Positions 1 to 8,559 of a stretch of 64,000 bases of DNA are shown one piece after another. The notes under the pieces are model-generated. The model saw only the letters and a list, made by a program, of their open reading frames with translations, was not told the DNA's origin and ran no database searches. The stretch's first letter is position 1, and each line of letters begins with the position of its first letter. The stretch spans positions 1 to 64,000 of the forward strand of contig JBDRNO010000240.1 in the NCBI GenBank assembly GCA_043811005.1, read 5' to 3'. The position numbers and the translations under genes are program-made. This stretch comes from JBDRNO01 sp043811005 (GTDB taxonomy: Bacteria; Bacteroidota; Bacteroidia; NORP154).

Positions 1-1
1 G

Positions 2-418
2 ATAATCATTGATTCATTTACCATTAGTGATTCGTTATTTTGGGAATATTACAATATGACCCAAGCTTATGGTGAATGTGATAGTGATTATGATATTGAG
101 GTATATTTTGAAGAGTTTGGCATTGATGAGGAGAATGTTCAAACTGCTATCGTACAGAATTCGTTGAGAATATTTGCCTGCTGTGGAGGATGGGATAAGT
201 ATGAACTTATATGGGATGGATTACTAACTAATGATGAACTTCCGCAGGCTAATATAATCTTCGTTCACCATGGTATAGATTATCATGATGTTATGCGTTG
301 TGGGTACTTGTATTATGATTTATCCCCTTTACAATCAAAAACAGGAGGCAATAAAATTTTATTGAATATTTATGCATATTGTAAAAGCTACAACAAGCTA
401 ATTGAATATACTTTTTAG
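2..418 (+). CDS. hypothetical protein, 5'-partial
   Basis: The reading frame is open from base 2 to the stop at 416-418 with no stop before the first internal ATG at 56, so the gene very probably begins outside the window and only the last 138 residues or so are visible. The visible part is acidic and rich in Tyr and Asp, with no signal peptide or membrane segment and no motif I recognise. It lies 20 bp upstream of the secreted protease gene on the same strand, so the two may be co-transcribed. No function is proposed. A short protein starting at 56 is the alternative, but no ribosome binding site supports it. Confidence 0.55.
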   Translation: MIIDSFTISDSLFWEYYNMTQAYGECDSDYDIEVYFEEFGIDEENVQTAIVQNSLRIFACCGGWDKYELIWDGLLTNDELPQANIIFVHHGIDYHDVMRCGYLYYDLSPLQSKTGGNKILLNIYAYCKSYNKLIEYTF

Positions 419-438
419 CGTTCTTAAAGTAATCTAAT

Positions 439-2508
439 ATGAAAATAAAAAAATATAAGTTAAAATCTGTTTATTGCATTAGGTTATTAATAACAATGGT
501 GATCTTGCATCCCTACGTCCACTGCTTACAAGCACAGGTTTCTTCTGGTGGCATTCCCTATTCTGCCATAGATAACATATATTGCCCTGATTCTATTCGT
601 AATGCAACTATTCCAGAATTTGTATTACCCTATATGGATAATGATTCCCTTATATCTGCTGAATCCAGAAATGGCAATACCTATAAGTATGGGGTGGGAT
701 TGGATGTAAATATAAATTTGAATAATTCCGGACGATGGGATCTATTACCCGATAGCAGCCGCTTATGGCGCTTACAAATTACTTCGACCTTTGCTTATGG
801 TTTACAGCTTAATTTTAACAATTTTGTAATGCCTGATAATGGAGAATTGTTTATTTACACCCCTGACAGAAGTTTTATATTAGGAGCATTTACACTGGAT
901 AACAATAAAGAAAGTGGTGCATTTGCCATACAGCCGTTGCCCGGTAATTCCATTATTTTGGAGTATTATGAGGCATTTGATGCCTTACAGGTAGGCATAA
1001 TGGAAATTTCAAGAGTGGGCCATGTTTACAAAGATATTTTTAATGTATCAGCATCAAAAGCATCAAAAGTATCAAGTAATTCAGGTTATTGTCAAATCAA
1101 TGTAAACTGCGAAGTTTGTGCCAAGGATGAGAATGTCATACGCTCAGTCGTTTATATTTTTGATCCTATCACTTATAATATTTGCACAGGAGCCATGATC
1201 AATAATACCAGCCAGGATGGGAAACAGTATTTACTCACTGCTTTTCATAATCTTGACATAGATCTTAATTGTCAACTAACCAATGATGAAGTGCAGGTAC
1301 TTAGTCAATGGATATTTATATTTAACTATGAAGCCAGCGACTGCTCAGGTAGTACGGGACCGCAAAATCAATCAGTCTCTGGCGCTGTATTAGAAGCTTC
1401 CAGTAGCATTTCAGATTACGCTTTACTGCGCTTAGATGAGATCATTCCTCCAAACTATGATGTATATTTAGCAGGTTGGGATGCTAGCGGTCTTTCCGTA
1501 ACCTCTGCTTATGCAATTCATCATCCGAATGGCGACATAAAAAAGATAAACTGTTCAACTAATATTATACCCGATGATTGGGGGGGATGCGGAACAGATG
1601 GACACTGGAATATAATCTGGAATAACGGAGTTAATGAGCCTGGCTCTTCAGGTTCTCCGCTTTTTGATATATATGGTCGTATTATTGGTCAGCTTACCGG
1701 AGGCTTTTCAGAATGTGAAGATATACCTTCAACCCCCATAACCGAAGGTCCATATGAAGCTGATTTTTATGGCAGATTGGATGTGAGTTGGAACAACGGA
1801 CTCAGGTGGATTTTAGATCCTATGTTCGGAAGTAGCTGGTCACAAGATGGTATTGATTTGAATGATACCCCTGTTTTTGGAGGTGGAGGCGATCCTGGTG
1901 GAGGCGGCTCAGGCACTGTATGTTGTACTGTTAATCCAAAGAACAAGACTTACAGAAATAGAACTTGGTCAGATAAATTTAAAATAGAACGTGTTGAAAT
2001 CTCAATTACAGGAGAAAATATTGTTATCAAAAATGATTCATATGTAAATTTCACTGCTGGCAGCTATATAGAATTAACGAATTTTGACGTAGATGAAAGC
2101 AGTGCTTTCTATGCCCAAATTGCACCTTGCGATGGGACTGGTGATTGTGGTCCCGCTGGAAAAAAAGGCAACAACGAAAATTATGGAGGCAATAATGTGA
2201 CATCTTCTATAAAAGAAATTAAAAATTTAAACAATCAAGAATCATTAGATAATAGTATAGACATTACTAATAATATTACTATCCACCCTAACCCCACCCC
2301 CGGCAAATTCATCATCACCATCCCACAAGCACAAGAAGGCAGTGCTTCAATTTATATTACAGACATTTTGGGAAGAACGGTGTATGAAAAGCAAAATAAT
2401 ACAGAGCCAATACTTACCGTAGACCTATCCACCCAGCGTCAGGGCATCTTCTTTGTTAAAGTAATAAGCGGGGATGAAGTTTTCATTGAAAAAATTGTAC
2501 TTCAATAA
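439..2508 (+). CDS. secreted trypsin-like serine protease with T9SS C-terminal sorting domain
   Basis: This 689-residue protein is a likely exported endopeptidase of the lysyl-endopeptidase/trypsin-like type. An N-terminal hydrophobic segment (about residues 10-33) ending near LQAQ looks like a signal peptide. The catalytic triad is visible in order: His270 in LLTAFHN, Asp326 in SDYALLRL and Ser404 in GSSGSP. A Gly-rich linker (about 478-492) is followed by a Cys-containing beta-rich region. The last 80 residues form a type A T9SS sorting domain: IHPNPTPGKF, then ILGRTVYE, then GIFFVKV and a terminal EKIVLQ. By family knowledge the protein is moved to the outer membrane surface or medium by the type IX system and the tail is removed. 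It is flanked downstream by an IS1-type element. The protease cleavage specificity is inferred only from similarity. Confidence 0.9.
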   Translation: MKIKKYKLKSVYCIRLLITMVILHPYVHCLQAQVSSGGIPYSAIDNIYCPDSIRNATIPEFVLPYMDNDSLISAESRNGNTYKYGVGLDVNINLNNSGRWDLLPDSSRLWRLQITSTFAYGLQLNFNNFVMPDNGELFIYTPDRSFILGAFTLDNNKESGAFAIQPLPGNSIILEYYEAFDALQVGIMEISRVGHVYKDIFNVSASKASKVSSNSGYCQINVNCEVCAKDENVIRSVVYIFDPITYNICTGAMINNTSQDGKQYLLTAFHNLDIDLNCQLTNDEVQVLSQWIFIFNYEASDCSGSTGPQNQSVSGAVLEASSSISDYALLRLDEIIPPNYDVYLAGWDASGLSVTSAYAIHHPNGDIKKINCSTNIIPDDWGGCGTDGHWNIIWNNGVNEPGSSGSPLFDIYGRIIGQLTGGFSECEDIPSTPITEGPYEADFYGRLDVSWNNGLRWILDPMFGSSWSQDGIDLNDTPVFGGGGDPGGGGSGTVCCTVNPKNKTYRNRTWSDKFKIERVEISITGENIVIKNDSYVNFTAGSYIELTNFDVDESSAFYAQIAPCDGTGDCGPAGKKGNNENYGGNNVTSSIKEIKNLNNQESLDNSIDITNNITIHPNPTPGKFIITIPQAQEGSASIYITDILGRTVYEKQNNTEPILTVDLSTQRQGIFFVKVISGDEVFIEKIVLQ

Positions 2509-2592
2509 TTTTTTTTCTTCCTGGGATACGCCTCATTTGTGTAAAATATAATGTTAGCAATTGGGGTAATGTATTAAATTAGTTGGTAAAAA

Positions 2593-3246
2593 ATGGAATG
2601 TATTTATTGTAAGTCCGAATGTATAAAATATGGTAAGCAAAAAAGTGGTGAACAAAGGTATCAGTGCAAATTGTGTAAACGAACCCAACAGGAAAAATAT
2701 AGATATAATGCATATAAACCTTTGGTTAATGAGTTTATAAGAGATCACGTAAAAGAAGGCAGTGGAATACGTAGTATAGGTAGATTATTAAAGATTTCCC
2801 CAATAACAGTGATGAGGAGAATATTGAGTTTATCAATATCAATTCAACGTCCAATGTTGTCATTATACAAGAATTATGAAGTAGATGAATTATGTACATA
2901 TATAGGCAAGAAAACCAGAAAGCGTTGGGTGGCTTATGCACTACGAAAAGATACGAAAGAGGTAGCAGACTTTGTAGTTGGCACCAGAACCTTACTGACA
3001 TTGAAAAAGATTACTGATCCGTTAATATTATCAGAAGCGAGCGAAATTTATACAGATGGGCTAAACATTTATAAAAATTTGCTATATAAAAAAAACCATA
3101 TAGTAAAACGGTACAAAATTAACCATATTGAAAGGATGAATTTAACATTAAGAACGCATCTTAAACGCCTGAGTAGAAGGACAATATGCTATTCAAAAAG
3201 CCTTATCATGTTAAACGCATGTTTGAAGATATATTTTTGGGGATGA
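2593..3246 (+). mobile_element. IS1-family insertion sequence transposase
   Basis: The 217-residue product resembles the fused InsA-InsB transposase of IS1-family elements, encoded here in one uninterrupted frame. A zinc finger at the N-terminus has CxxC pairs at Cys3/Cys6 and Cys25/Cys28, followed by a helix-turn-helix-like stretch (about residues 55-75). The DDE catalytic residues appear as Asp98 in EVDELCTYIG, Asp155 in YTDG and Glu180 in HIERMNLTLRT, the last being a hallmark of IS1 InsB. Length is close to the usual total of about 230 residues, so the gene is probably intact. I could not find convincing terminal inverted repeats or a target duplication in the flanks (2509-2592, 3247-3310), so element boundaries are not given. 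Confidence 0.85.
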
Positions 3247-3367
3247 TACTGTGTTCATTGTAGGAAAAATTTGTATATTTGGGAAATGAATAAAAAAATT
3301 CATAATCACTTCAACCGCCTGAACTCTTACCATGTAACGGGAGAATGGTTTCTCCAATTATTTTTCG

Positions 3368-5119
3368 CTATCTCATACCAGTATTTTCATCAAACAATTT
3401 CCCGGGATTTAAGATGCTATTGGGGTCAAAATGCTGTTTTATTGTCTGTAAAATCTTTCTTTCTCCGGCAGTCAGTTTTTGAAGATACCATTTACGATGG
3501 TCTTTACCAATGCCATGATGGTGGCTGATCGCACCCCCATGATCAATGATTGCTTTTGATACAATTTCCTTAATCTTCAACCATTGGTTCAACTCATTAT
3601 CTTTTTCCTGTTGTGCCATCAATGTAAAATACAGAGAAGCTCCGGTTTGATAAATATGTGACAAGTGACAAAAAAGAAGCCCTCCTTTTTCAAAATAATC
3701 ACTCTCTTTTTTAAGCGAATCTCTAATGTGATGATAAAGGGGTAATAAATCCTTCCAATAGGTTACTGTTTCAAACGTATCTATTACAATACGATGTTCT
3801 ATAAGCGTGTCGCGCAGGTATGGTAATGCAAAACGGTTTTTCTCCCAGTTATCTGAAACAGATGCAGGAAGCAGCTTTGCCTTGTGAGCTCTTGCGATCT
3901 TGGAAGCAACTTTAGATGCAGTTATATCACTCAAATTATTAATGGCAAACCGCATCATCAGAATGCTGGGATTTTGATATCCTTTTGCTGCTAAATAAGA
4001 CTTCATCCAGTCTCGGGCAAGTTTTTGAAAACCCTTTTTTTTAGTTTGGCTGAATAGAGACAGCATTTTGGTTTCATCAGTATCTGATAACCTGGAGATA
4101 GCCGGATGGATACCTGATTGAACAATTTTTTGTAAAGCTGACACTCCGGACTCGAGATCTTTAAAAAGAGCTACAACCCATTTGTATTTTCCCGGCTTTC
4201 GGTGAATACGCATCTTTGCATGGACAATAACACCCAAAGTACCTTCTGAACCGATAAATAACGGATGAACATCTATCCCGGAAGCATGCTTTGGAAAATC
4301 AGTTTGTTCAATTGTATATCGGGGAGTAACCACTTTTAATCCAAGAACCATATCTTCAATTTTGCCATATAGCCCTGATTCCTGCCCTGCCGATCTTGTT
4401 GCCAGCCATCCTCCAAGAGTTGAAAATTCGAAGGATTGAGGGAAATGCCCTAAAGTAAATCCCTGCTCGTAAAGAATTCTCTCGAGTTCCGGGCCATAAA
4501 TCCCGGCTTCGAAAGTAGCTGTAAGTGAGACAGGGTCAATATCTATCAACCGGTCCATTCTTTTCATATTCAAAGAACAAGTCCAATTATCTTCAACTCT
4601 ACCCATCTGCTCTCTCGATAAAGGGGGGGGAAGTTCCAGCGCGCTGGTGCTCCCTCCCTTCGGGGAGGGTCGGGGAGGGGCCTCTATTCCTACGGCTCCT
4701 GTCACATTGCTGCCTCCACTGAATGTTATTACTGTTATTTGATTCTTCTCAGCTTGCTTAAGGATGTGAACAACATCATCCACCGATTCGGGGAAAAGAA
4801 CAAAATCAGGTGCTATTACCTGATCATCAGTAAATATACGGATCGCATCGTGATAGCTCTTTCCAAAAGCATATCGCAAGCGCTCTTCATTATCAATTGA
4901 GAACTGGCTGGGGTTCAATTCAGGAAAAATGGATTTAAAATCCTCTAAAGTGAAGGATGAAACGGTAAGTGATGAAAGCCGGTCAGGAATTTTAAAATCA
5001 TCTGCCAATTTTTTTTTCCACTTTTCTTCGAGAAACTGTTTTAATTCAGGAAAATCATTCAAATGAAAGGACTTTTCAGGGTCACCCCATTTCCACCAGG
5101 TTGGCATCATATTACTCAT
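3368..5119 (-). CDS. FAD-binding oxidase, alkyldihydroxyacetonephosphate-synthase-like, with in-frame repeat insertion
   Basis: The 583-residue protein belongs to the FAD-linked oxidase (PCMH) family and most resembles alkylglycerone-phosphate synthase: N-terminal MMPTWWKWGDPEK, a PCMH FAD-binding half with FSGGSNVTGAVG, the GSEGTLGVI segment, and C-terminal ISHHHGIGKDH followed by ILNPGKLF. The family makes ether lipids from acyl-DHAP, but bacterial relatives may oxidise other substrates, so the exact reaction is uncertain. It sits 70 bp upstream (genome coordinates) of a GMC oxidoreductase gene on the same strand; co-transcription is likely. Oddity: about 30 Pro/Ser/Gly-rich residues inserted after the Gly-rich FAD loop are encoded by GC-rich palindromic DNA (4598-4686) unlike the rest of the gene. 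Confidence 0.8.
   Translation of the reverse strand: MSNMMPTWWKWGDPEKSFHLNDFPELKQFLEEKWKKKLADDFKIPDRLSSLTVSSFTLEDFKSIFPELNPSQFSIDNEERLRYAFGKSYHDAIRIFTDDQVIAPDFVLFPESVDDVVHILKQAEKNQITVITFSGGSNVTGAVGIEAPPRPSPKGGSTSALELPPPLSREQMGRVEDNWTCSLNMKRMDRLIDIDPVSLTATFEAGIYGPELERILYEQGFTLGHFPQSFEFSTLGGWLATRSAGQESGLYGKIEDMVLGLKVVTPRYTIEQTDFPKHASGIDVHPLFIGSEGTLGVIVHAKMRIHRKPGKYKWVVALFKDLESGVSALQKIVQSGIHPAISRLSDTDETKMLSLFSQTKKKGFQKLARDWMKSYLAAKGYQNPSILMMRFAINNLSDITASKVASKIARAHKAKLLPASVSDNWEKNRFALPYLRDTLIEHRIVIDTFETVTYWKDLLPLYHHIRDSLKKESDYFEKGGLLFCHLSHIYQTGASLYFTLMAQQEKDNELNQWLKIKEIVSKAIIDHGGAISHHHGIGKDHRKWYLQKLTAGERKILQTIKQHFDPNSILNPGKLFDENTGMR
4598..4686. repeat. GC-rich palindromic repeat inserted in frame in the FAD oxidase gene
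   Basis: Within the coding sequence lie a perfect hairpin CCCTCCC-TTCG-GGGAGGG (4652-4669), a 12-bp perfect palindrome CCAGCGCGCTGG (4636-4647) and a run of eight G. Translation on the minus strand gives RPSPKGGSTSALELPPPLS, low-complexity sequence absent from the fold expected here. The minus-strand sequence matches the left end of the insertion in leuS (49884-49920), including the CCGAAGG centre. Boundaries are approximate. Confidence 0.75.
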
Positions 5120-5188
5120 TTTTTTCTGCTATTACGAATGAACTCTGTGTGACTCTGTTTTCTCTGTGAACCCTGTATTAAAATCAAT

Positions 5189-6790
5189 TTAAATTCCCTT
5201 TAGCTGCTCATCCAATGGTCTGTTCGTATTTCCTTCTTTCTCAGGTATTAACGACATTGCATATTCACTTAATGAAGTGATAGTAAGGGCGGGATTGACA
5301 CCAAGGTTGCAGGGCATAATTGAACCGTCCAGGATATACATATTGGAATAGCCGAAAGCTTCAAATTTTTCATTCACAACACCTTCCTCTTTCGTCCTTC
5401 CCATTGGGCAGCCACCGAGGATATGGGCGGTTGATGACATATTAAATAAAACTTCTGTAAGCGCATTTTGGGATATGCCGTTTACTTTATTAGCATACCT
5501 GTGCATTACTTGTTGACCAACGTCAATATAAGCAGGCACCCGGTTTTCCTTTTTATTCCATATTGAAATTCGGGAAAAAGGAAAACGCTTATAAACCATT
5601 TTCATTGAACTATCAAGTGATTGCATTACCAGGAAAATTATGGATTTATGCGCCCATTTTTTATCAAACAACAGTTTCAGGAACCTGAAAGGATTCTTTA
5701 AAATATTAAGTAGTAATTTTAAACTACGAATTACCGGATGCCCCGATCCTGTTGCTAATGTTGCAAATAATTTCATTGTATTGGAACCATCGGGGTATTT
5801 AACGATCTCAATATGTGTATTTTCATCCGGATTAAATACTGAAGATATCGCTATTCCGTGATTAAGCTTTTCACCGGAGCTCGTCACTCCGCAAAGGGTC
5901 TCTGAATTGGTCCTGAGATTTTCACCGAGCTTTTCGGATAATCCTGTTAGGGTTTTATATTTATATTTCTGTTTTAGCAACAGGTCCATTGTTCCGAGAA
6001 CACCTCCTGAAACAACCAGCCCATTACTAACGTATTTTTTCTTATTCCGTTTAAACCATGATGTACTGGAATGAGTATGGATGATGTAACGGTCGTCAAT
6101 GTATTCAACCCGTTCAACCATCCGTTCCGCTTCTATCTGTACTCCGAAATTTTTGGCGAAGAAAAGATAATTCTTATCAAGAGTATTCTTGGCATTCTGC
6201 CTGCAACCGACCATACAACCGGCACTTTCATCACAACCTTTACGTTTTGGCCCCAACCCTTTGAAGTAAGGATCAACTTCCTTTTCAGTATCGCCAAAAT
6301 AAATACCCACATCCACTCCTTCAAAAGAAGATTCACGCCCCATATCTATTGCTACTTCCTTTAGAACTTCATCTGCACGGTCAAATGTTTTGTTTTTTGT
6401 TGTCCCAAGCATAAATCGGGCTTTTTCATAAAACGGGATTAAAATTTCTTTCCAATCTTTGAAATGCGACCAGACGGGATTATTGAAAAATTCATCGGGA
6501 GGGAACATGTGGGTATTGGCATAACCCAAGCTGCCCCCTCCTACTCCAACTCCGCTTAGGATAAAAACTTCCTTAAAAAAAGATAGCTTTAGAAACCCGA
6601 ACCATTTGAGCGGAGGAGCCCAAAAATATTTACGAAAATTCAGGTTTGTTTTCGGGAAATCTTCATTTCTGTATTCTTTACCTTTTTCAAGGACTAAAAC
6701 ACTATACCCTTTTTCTGCAAGCCGTAGTGCGGATACTGAGCCGCCAAATCCCGACCCAATCACAATATAATCATAAATTTTTTCAGTCAT
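5189..6790 (-). CDS. GMC-family FAD oxidoreductase (cholesterol-oxidase-like)
   Basis: A glucose-methanol-choline type oxidoreductase of about 533 residues. The N-terminus has the dinucleotide fold YIVIGSGFGGSVSALRLA with a downstream acidic residue in LVLEKG; the C-terminus has HILGGCPMG and LDGSIMPCNLGVNPALTI, the conserved GMC block with active-site His and Asn. The Cys-rich stretch CDESAGCMVGCRQNAKNTLD is typical of the cholesterol-oxidase-like subgroup. The start chosen is the ATG at 6790 (MTEKIYDY); a longer TTG start at 6814 would lie inside a perfect palindromic repeat (6805-6837) and is less likely. Neighbouring genes on the same strand encode an FAD oxidase and a membrane protein. 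Substrate unknown; an alcohol or sterol-like lipid is a family-based guess. Confidence 0.85.
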   Translation of the reverse strand: MTEKIYDYIVIGSGFGGSVSALRLAEKGYSVLVLEKGKEYRNEDFPKTNLNFRKYFWAPPLKWFGFLKLSFFKEVFILSGVGVGGGSLGYANTHMFPPDEFFNNPVWSHFKDWKEILIPFYEKARFMLGTTKNKTFDRADEVLKEVAIDMGRESSFEGVDVGIYFGDTEKEVDPYFKGLGPKRKGCDESAGCMVGCRQNAKNTLDKNYLFFAKNFGVQIEAERMVERVEYIDDRYIIHTHSSTSWFKRNKKKYVSNGLVVSGGVLGTMDLLLKQKYKYKTLTGLSEKLGENLRTNSETLCGVTSSGEKLNHGIAISSVFNPDENTHIEIVKYPDGSNTMKLFATLATGSGHPVIRSLKLLLNILKNPFRFLKLLFDKKWAHKSIIFLVMQSLDSSMKMVYKRFPFSRISIWNKKENRVPAYIDVGQQVMHRYANKVNGISQNALTEVLFNMSSTAHILGGCPMGRTKEEGVVNEKFEAFGYSNMYILDGSIMPCNLGVNPALTITSLSEYAMSLIPEKEGNTNRPLDEQLKGI

Positions 6791-6804
6791 TTTATCTTTA
6801 ATAT

Positions 6805-6837
6805 AACTTTCCAAAAGTTTAAAACTTTTGGAAAGTT
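6805..6837. repeat. perfect 33-bp palindromic repeat (intergenic copy)
   Basis: Two 16-bp arms, AACTTTCCAAAAGTTT and its exact reverse complement, around a single A. It lies just upstream of the GMC oxidoreductase start. A near-identical element occurs inside the IorA fusion gene at 36813-36846, so this is a dispersed family and not only a local hairpin. It could also act as a transcript structure here. Confidence 0.85.
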
Positions 6838-6955
6838 GTTATTCACAAAAGTATTAATAAATGTTTATTAATAACGCAGCTTCTGGATCCGGTACCTCAA
6901 CCTAAAAGATCCTTTTGATTTCCTGCATGGTATGGACTTGTTCAGATCACGCATA

Positions 6956-8353
6956 TTATAAATCAACTTTTTGTAAGGGAGTAACTCTGTTAACAATCTC
7001 AAAAGCTGCGGTACTTTCAGATTCAAAAACTTCTACCTTATTTGTCCTCAAATCGGTTAATTCTATTTTTAACGCAGCCAGCTTACTGTTGTAGCACCAG
7101 AGCTTAGAGTCATCAGTATCGGTATATTCCACAAGAGCTACCTTCCCGGGTGAAGTGGCGATCCCTTTAAGAGTTGCTGTTGAAGATTTAGCCATAAATT
7201 CCCATTTACCTTCACCAAATTCAGATTGAGCGGTGAATAACTTTATCGTTGATGAGAACTCATATCTTCGTTCACCAACAATGAGAATAAATGAAGAGAG
7301 TGGAGGTGTAACTTTGCCGCCTAATTTGATCCGGGCAGACAGTCCTTCAAAGATCACGTTGTCATGCCCTTTAAAATTATTGCAATGCGCCCATGCCCAT
7401 GAGTGTGCGCTTTTTTTGCCGTATATATGACCTATCATGCCGGGTTTGTCTTCAATATTAATTGATTCCGATCCATTTATAATAGTCCCTGAAAAACGCA
7501 GGTCAAGGAAACAGGCGCTATACGTGCTTTTTGCTACATGCAGGGTTTTTACAAAAGGTGGTACATGCTCAAACCGGTGGCCATTATCCTTAAACTTAAG
7601 ATCCCACGAAATACCATCGGCTTGACCAATTGCATTGGCTCCGTCAAGGTGAGCTTTCCCGATGTGAAAGACCTGGGACAGATCCTGAAACCGTTGTAAA
7701 TCTTCATTATCCGGAATGATAACACAGTTGGATGGAGCCAGATCACTTAACTTCCAGGTTTGTTTTCCCACTGCTACATTATCATTATCAAAAAGTAATG
7801 CCCATGTACTTGCTTCTTTTTTTACTCCGTCAAGGATAGTATAGCGGAACCATAAAGCCCTGCCTGGTGAGAGATCAATTTTCCCAAACCAAACTTCATA
7901 ATGGGGAAATTTCGCGGGCAGAATACGTGCAAATTCCCTGACAAGCCCTTCAGTCACTACAGATGGATAAGTTATGAATAGAGTAAACGCTACAAATCCA
8001 TCAACAACGGCACAAAGAAGCCAGGCAGGACCGCTTGATATAGCAAGTACTATAAATCCAATAACACTTATGGTCTTTGCAATAAGAAGCGTTACATAAG
8101 GAGCTTTTCGTTCAGGATACCGGGCACTTGTTCCTGCCAATAGCACTAAAGCGCCCATAAGTGAAATGGAAAGAACATACCAGAGATTGCCGGTTGGAAC
8201 CAGGATATCACCGCTCAGTCCAAGAAAGCCAGAAACTGTAATAAGCCATTTGCCCAATTGTGCAGGGATAGTTATAAACAAGATGCCAACGAATAAAAAG
8301 GCAACACACCAGGTTTTAGCAACTTTTGAATATAATTCAGGGTTTTTCTTCAT
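6956..8353 (-). CDS. membrane protein with AttH/tocopherol-cyclase-like C-terminal domain
   Basis: The 465-residue protein has four hydrophobic segments in the first 135 residues (for example CVAFLFVGILFITIP and LYVLSISLMG-like stretches), then a soluble beta-rich domain. That domain contains WFGKIDLSPGRALWFRYTIL and later KSAHSWAWAHCNNF, the spacing and Trp/Arg pattern reminding me of AttH, carotenoid 1,2-hydratase (CrtC) or tocopherol-cyclase-like lipocalin folds. No catalytic residues can be assigned with confidence. It lies in the same direction as the GMC and FAD oxidases, separated by about 165 bp, so a joint role in lipid or terpenoid-type chemistry is possible but inferred only from context. 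The ATG start is followed by a basic N-terminus (MKKNPE). Confidence 0.6.
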   Translation of the reverse strand: MKKNPELYSKVAKTWCVAFLFVGILFITIPAQLGKWLITVSGFLGLSGDILVPTGNLWYVLSISLMGALVLLAGTSARYPERKAPYVTLLIAKTISVIGFIVLAISSGPAWLLCAVVDGFVAFTLFITYPSVVTEGLVREFARILPAKFPHYEVWFGKIDLSPGRALWFRYTILDGVKKEASTWALLFDNDNVAVGKQTWKLSDLAPSNCVIIPDNEDLQRFQDLSQVFHIGKAHLDGANAIGQADGISWDLKFKDNGHRFEHVPPFVKTLHVAKSTYSACFLDLRFSGTIINGSESINIEDKPGMIGHIYGKKSAHSWAWAHCNNFKGHDNVIFEGLSARIKLGGKVTPPLSSFILIVGERRYEFSSTIKLFTAQSEFGEGKWEFMAKSSTATLKGIATSPGKVALVEYTDTDDSKLWCYNSKLAALKIELTDLRTNKVEVFESESTAAFEIVNRVTPLQKVDL

Positions 8354-8469
8354 GATAATAAAATTTTAAAATATGTTGTAAATATAAAAGATTGTGTATT
8401 ATGAGCAAAACATAGAAACATTAATACCTAATTAATAATATTTTGCAGTATTATTACCCCCTCTGTATC

Positions 8470-8489
8470 TCCCCCTAAAAACAGGGGGA
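8470..8489. repeat. short C-rich/G-rich hairpin in an intergenic GC-rich repeat
   Basis: TCCCCCT and AGGGGGA (7-bp stem, loop AAAAAC) sit in a C-rich patch at 8455-8530 between two minus-strand genes. The composition contrasts sharply with the AT-rich surroundings and resembles the GC-rich repeats found in coding sequence at 4598-4686 and 49884-49920. The following region to 8559 shows no ORF of interest. Confidence 0.5.
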
Positions 8490-8559
8490 AACCCTCCGCA
8501 ACAGCTCTCCCTCTCCCGTTTTTAGGAGTTTGCGTCTTATTGTTTTTGCTTTATGCAGG

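Noticed and set aside
2509..3310. Terminal inverted repeats of the IS1-type element
   Set aside because: I compared the flanks with IS1-like ends (GGTAATG-type) and found GGGTAATG on the left at about 2564 but no convincing complement on the right.
3271..3528. Plus-strand frame of 85 codons after the transposase
   Set aside because: It overlaps the C-terminus of the well-supported FAD oxidase on the other strand and has no family features.
4525..4722. Plus-strand frame over the GC-rich insertion
   Set aside because: An antisense shadow of the FAD oxidase; its composition only reflects the palindromic DNA.
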